In this document: piece by piece, positions 15,054-16,479 of the stretch
Position numbering within the stretch: position 1 is the stretch's first letter
How the letters are laid out: every line of letters starts with the position of its first letter
NCBI GenBank assembly: GCA_044356745.1
Contig: JBIKVP010000044.1
Span: forward strand, 1-16,479
Origin: JBIKVP01 sp044356745
GTDB taxonomy: Bacteria > Pseudomonadota > Alphaproteobacteria > Rhizobiales > Beijerinckiaceae
DNA: 16,479 bases
Direction: 5' to 3'
Notes under the pieces: generated by a model
The model's input: the letters and a program-made list of their open reading frames with translations, nothing else
What the model was told of the DNA's origin: nothing
Database searches by the model: none
Translations under genes and position numbers: made by a program

Positions 15054-16328
15054 TTAAATTGTAGCAAGCGCCTGCTCAAGATCATCCATGAGATCAAGGC
15101 CATGCTCAATCCCAACTGATAAGCGGATAAGCTGGTCATTAATGCCGCATAAACCCTTTTGATCATCCGTTAATTGGCTGTGGGTCGTGGTTGAAGGATG
15201 AACAACCATTGATGTGGTGTCACCAAAACTTGCGGCGTGTCTGAAAAGTTTAAGGTTATCAATGACCTTAAACGCTGTTGTACGATCCCCTTTTGGCATG
15301 AAAGACACAACAGCACCTGCACCATTGCGAAGATACTTCTTTGCGAGAGGATAATGCGAACTAGACTCTAGCCCAGCATAAATCACCCGTTCAACCTTTG
15401 GATGCTTTTCTAAAAAGCGTGCGATATGCATCGCGTTATCAAGATGGCGTTGCATCCGCACATGCAGTGTCTGCAATCCCATTAAAACAAGATAACTGTT
15501 AAATGGACTGATGCAACCGCCAAGGTCGCGCATCCCAATAGAACGACATGCCGCCGTAAAGGGAGCCTCTGGTGCAATGTCAGAAAAAATGACATCTCCA
15601 TACTCAGGCCGAGGCTGATTAATGCGGCGGTAACGAGGATGATCCTTCCACGGAAAAAGACCTGTTTCCACAATCGCCCCGCCAATGGCATTGCCATGCC
15701 CACCCAAATACTTACTGAGTGAGTAGACAATGATATCGGCGCCATGTTTTTTAGGTGAAAGCATGTAAGGCGTTGGCATGGTATTGTCGACCATGAGAGG
15801 GATGCCATGTTGGTGCGCAACATCTGCCACCATTTTAATATCAAGGACACGACAGCTCGGATTTGCCATCGTTTCGGCAAAAATCACTTTTGTTTTGGGT
15901 GTGATAGCACTCTCAAGTTGCGTCCTGTCGTTTATATCACACCAGACAACATGCCATCCAAAGTCTTTAAATGTTTGCGTGAAAAGATTGACAGAGCCAC
16001 CATAAAGATCAGGTGAGGCGATAAACTCATCGCCTGCATCCATCAGAGTTTGAAATGCAAGAACATGGGCGGCGTGCCCCGAGGATGTAACAAGAGCGCC
16101 TGTTCCCTGATCAAGGAAACAAAGCTTATATTCAAGATCAGAGTTTGTCGGGTTGCTGATGCGTGTGTAAACATGCCCGACGTTTTTTAAAGAAAACGCC
16201 TCATCCGCAAGCTGTGCGCTTTCATATTGATATGCATTTGCTGTATGGAGCGAGGGCACGACATCGCGACAGCTATCTTGAGCTGTCGCAAACCGCCTCA
16301 CACAAACTGTCTCTAAAGCAATAGACAA
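15054..16328 (-). CDS. metY: O-acetylhomoserine sulfhydrylase-type PLP enzyme
   Basis: A 424-residue Cys/Met-metabolism PLP enzyme (fold type I). The PLP lysine is Lys206 in YSLSKYLGGHG, the cofactor aspartate Asp181 in VDNTMPTPY, the phosphate-contacting Tyr54/Arg56 lie in VYTRISNPT, and LYGGSVNLF supplies Tyr109. Length and the C-terminal RLSVGIEHGLDLMDDLEQAL fit MetY, which makes homocysteine from O-acetylhomoserine and sulfide; methionine gamma-lyase or cystathionine gamma-synthase are the alternatives. The usual SSGMAA is SSGHAA here. The start is TTG 16328, six bases after GAGGA (16339-16335 on this strand); no in-frame ATG fits. Only 30 bp separate it from the right-hand IS copy, whose transposase reads in the same direction. 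Confidence 0.87.
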   Translation of the reverse strand: MSIALETVCVRRFATAQDSCRDVVPSLHTANAYQYESAQLADEAFSLKNVGHVYTRISNPTNSDLEYKLCFLDQGTGALVTSSGHAAHVLAFQTLMDAGDEFIASPDLYGGSVNLFTQTFKDFGWHVVWCDINDRTQLESAITPKTKVIFAETMANPSCRVLDIKMVADVAHQHGIPLMVDNTMPTPYMLSPKKHGADIIVYSLSKYLGGHGNAIGGAIVETGLFPWKDHPRYRRINQPRPEYGDVIFSDIAPEAPFTAACRSIGMRDLGGCISPFNSYLVLMGLQTLHVRMQRHLDNAMHIARFLEKHPKVERVIYAGLESSSHYPLAKKYLRNGAGAVVSFMPKGDRTTAFKVIDNLKLFRHAASFGDTTSMVVHPSTTTHSQLTDDQKGLCGINDQLIRLSVGIEHGLDLMDDLEQALATI

Positions 16329-16344
16329 ATATCATCCTCGATTA

Positions 16345-16350
16345 GTTATA
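16345..16350 (-). promoter_or_regulatory. Candidate -10 box of metY next to the IS end
   Basis: TATAAC on the - strand lies 16 bases before the TTG start. Any -35 would fall inside the IS terminus (best is TTCAAA at 16377-16372 with too long a spacing of 21), so promoter function is uncertain. Confidence 0.25.
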
Positions 16351-16358
16351 TCTCTTTG

Positions 16359-16479
16359 TATACCCCTCACATTTGAAGAGTTGGTGTCTGAAGTATTTTG
16401 AAGTTATCGGATAGGCGGTCAACCCATAATCGTGCTTTTTGCGGAAAAGTGGTATTCAGGAAGCCAAGGATGGCCTTCA
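16359..16479. repeat. Right copy of 121-bp inverted repeat (IS end)
   Basis: This is the reverse complement of 5-125 with one substitution (16387). The element boundary is at the TATA at 16359-16362, after which sequence is unrelated to the left side. It continues out of the window to the right. Confidence 0.95.
16367..16479 (-). CDS. IS630-type transposase, C-terminal end (partial, second copy)
   Basis: Same tail as at the left end, read on the opposite strand, with the stop TGA at 16369-16367 and Thr in place of Ala seven residues before the stop. The remainder of the gene is outside the window. It points inward, towards metY. Confidence 0.6.
   Translation of the reverse strand, partial: KAILGFLNTTFPQKARLWVDRLSDNFKILQTPTLQM

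Noticed and set aside
1..16479. Inverted terminal repeats of a linear replicon or virus
   Set aside because: The repeated ends encode an IS630-like transposase tail with a stop codon, and the content is chromosomal housekeeping genes, so IS copies explain the repeats better.

Overview
The window looks like about 16.5 kb of an alphaproteobacterial chromosome of intermediate GC (near 50% by eye), cut at both ends inside copies of one insertion sequence. The alphaproteobacterial call rests on the LeuC, SAH hydrolase (DYIVKDISLAEFGRKEI start), NDUFA9-like and CPA2 antiporter sequences and on the proA-nadD pair. I cannot name the order. The first 125 and last 121 bases are inverted copies of each other. 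Both encode the C-terminus of an IS630-type transposase that points inward, so the segment is framed by two inverted IS copies and probably represents a contig that broke at a repeat.

Left to right on the + strand: an HTH/Fic pair of the 'mobile mystery protein A/B' family (295-1338) sits behind three regularly spaced operator palindromes. It is followed by a run of close-packed genes with 3-nt gaps or a 1-nt overlap: leuC, a DNA methyltransferase fused to a PD-(D/E)XK nuclease, proA and nadD (1495-6464). This run ends at a long AT-rich hairpin. ahcY (6561-7994) has its own -10 box and is followed by a terminator-like stem and a 216-bp gap with several small hairpins. Then come purH and a periplasmic solute-binding protein (8211-10589).

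On the - strand, reading leftward: an NDUFA9-like NAD(P)-binding protein, a Kef-type K+/H+ antiporter and a MATE exporter form a tight operon (14859 down to 10567), which runs convergently into the solute-binding gene with a 23-bp overlap. A MetY-type sulfhydrylase (16328-15054) starts at TTG only 30 bp from the right-hand IS copy.

The core genes serve leucine, proline, NAD, purine and sulfur-amino-acid/methyl-cycle metabolism. The accessory content most worth attention is the HTH/Fic module with its 33-bp-periodic operators and possible Fic-inhibitory helix, and the single-chain restriction-modification protein. The latter carries a nine-G homopolymer directly after its nuclease ExK motif and a low-GC presumed target-recognition segment; together these suggest a phase-variable nuclease. 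No rRNA, tRNA gene, CRISPR array or prophage was seen.
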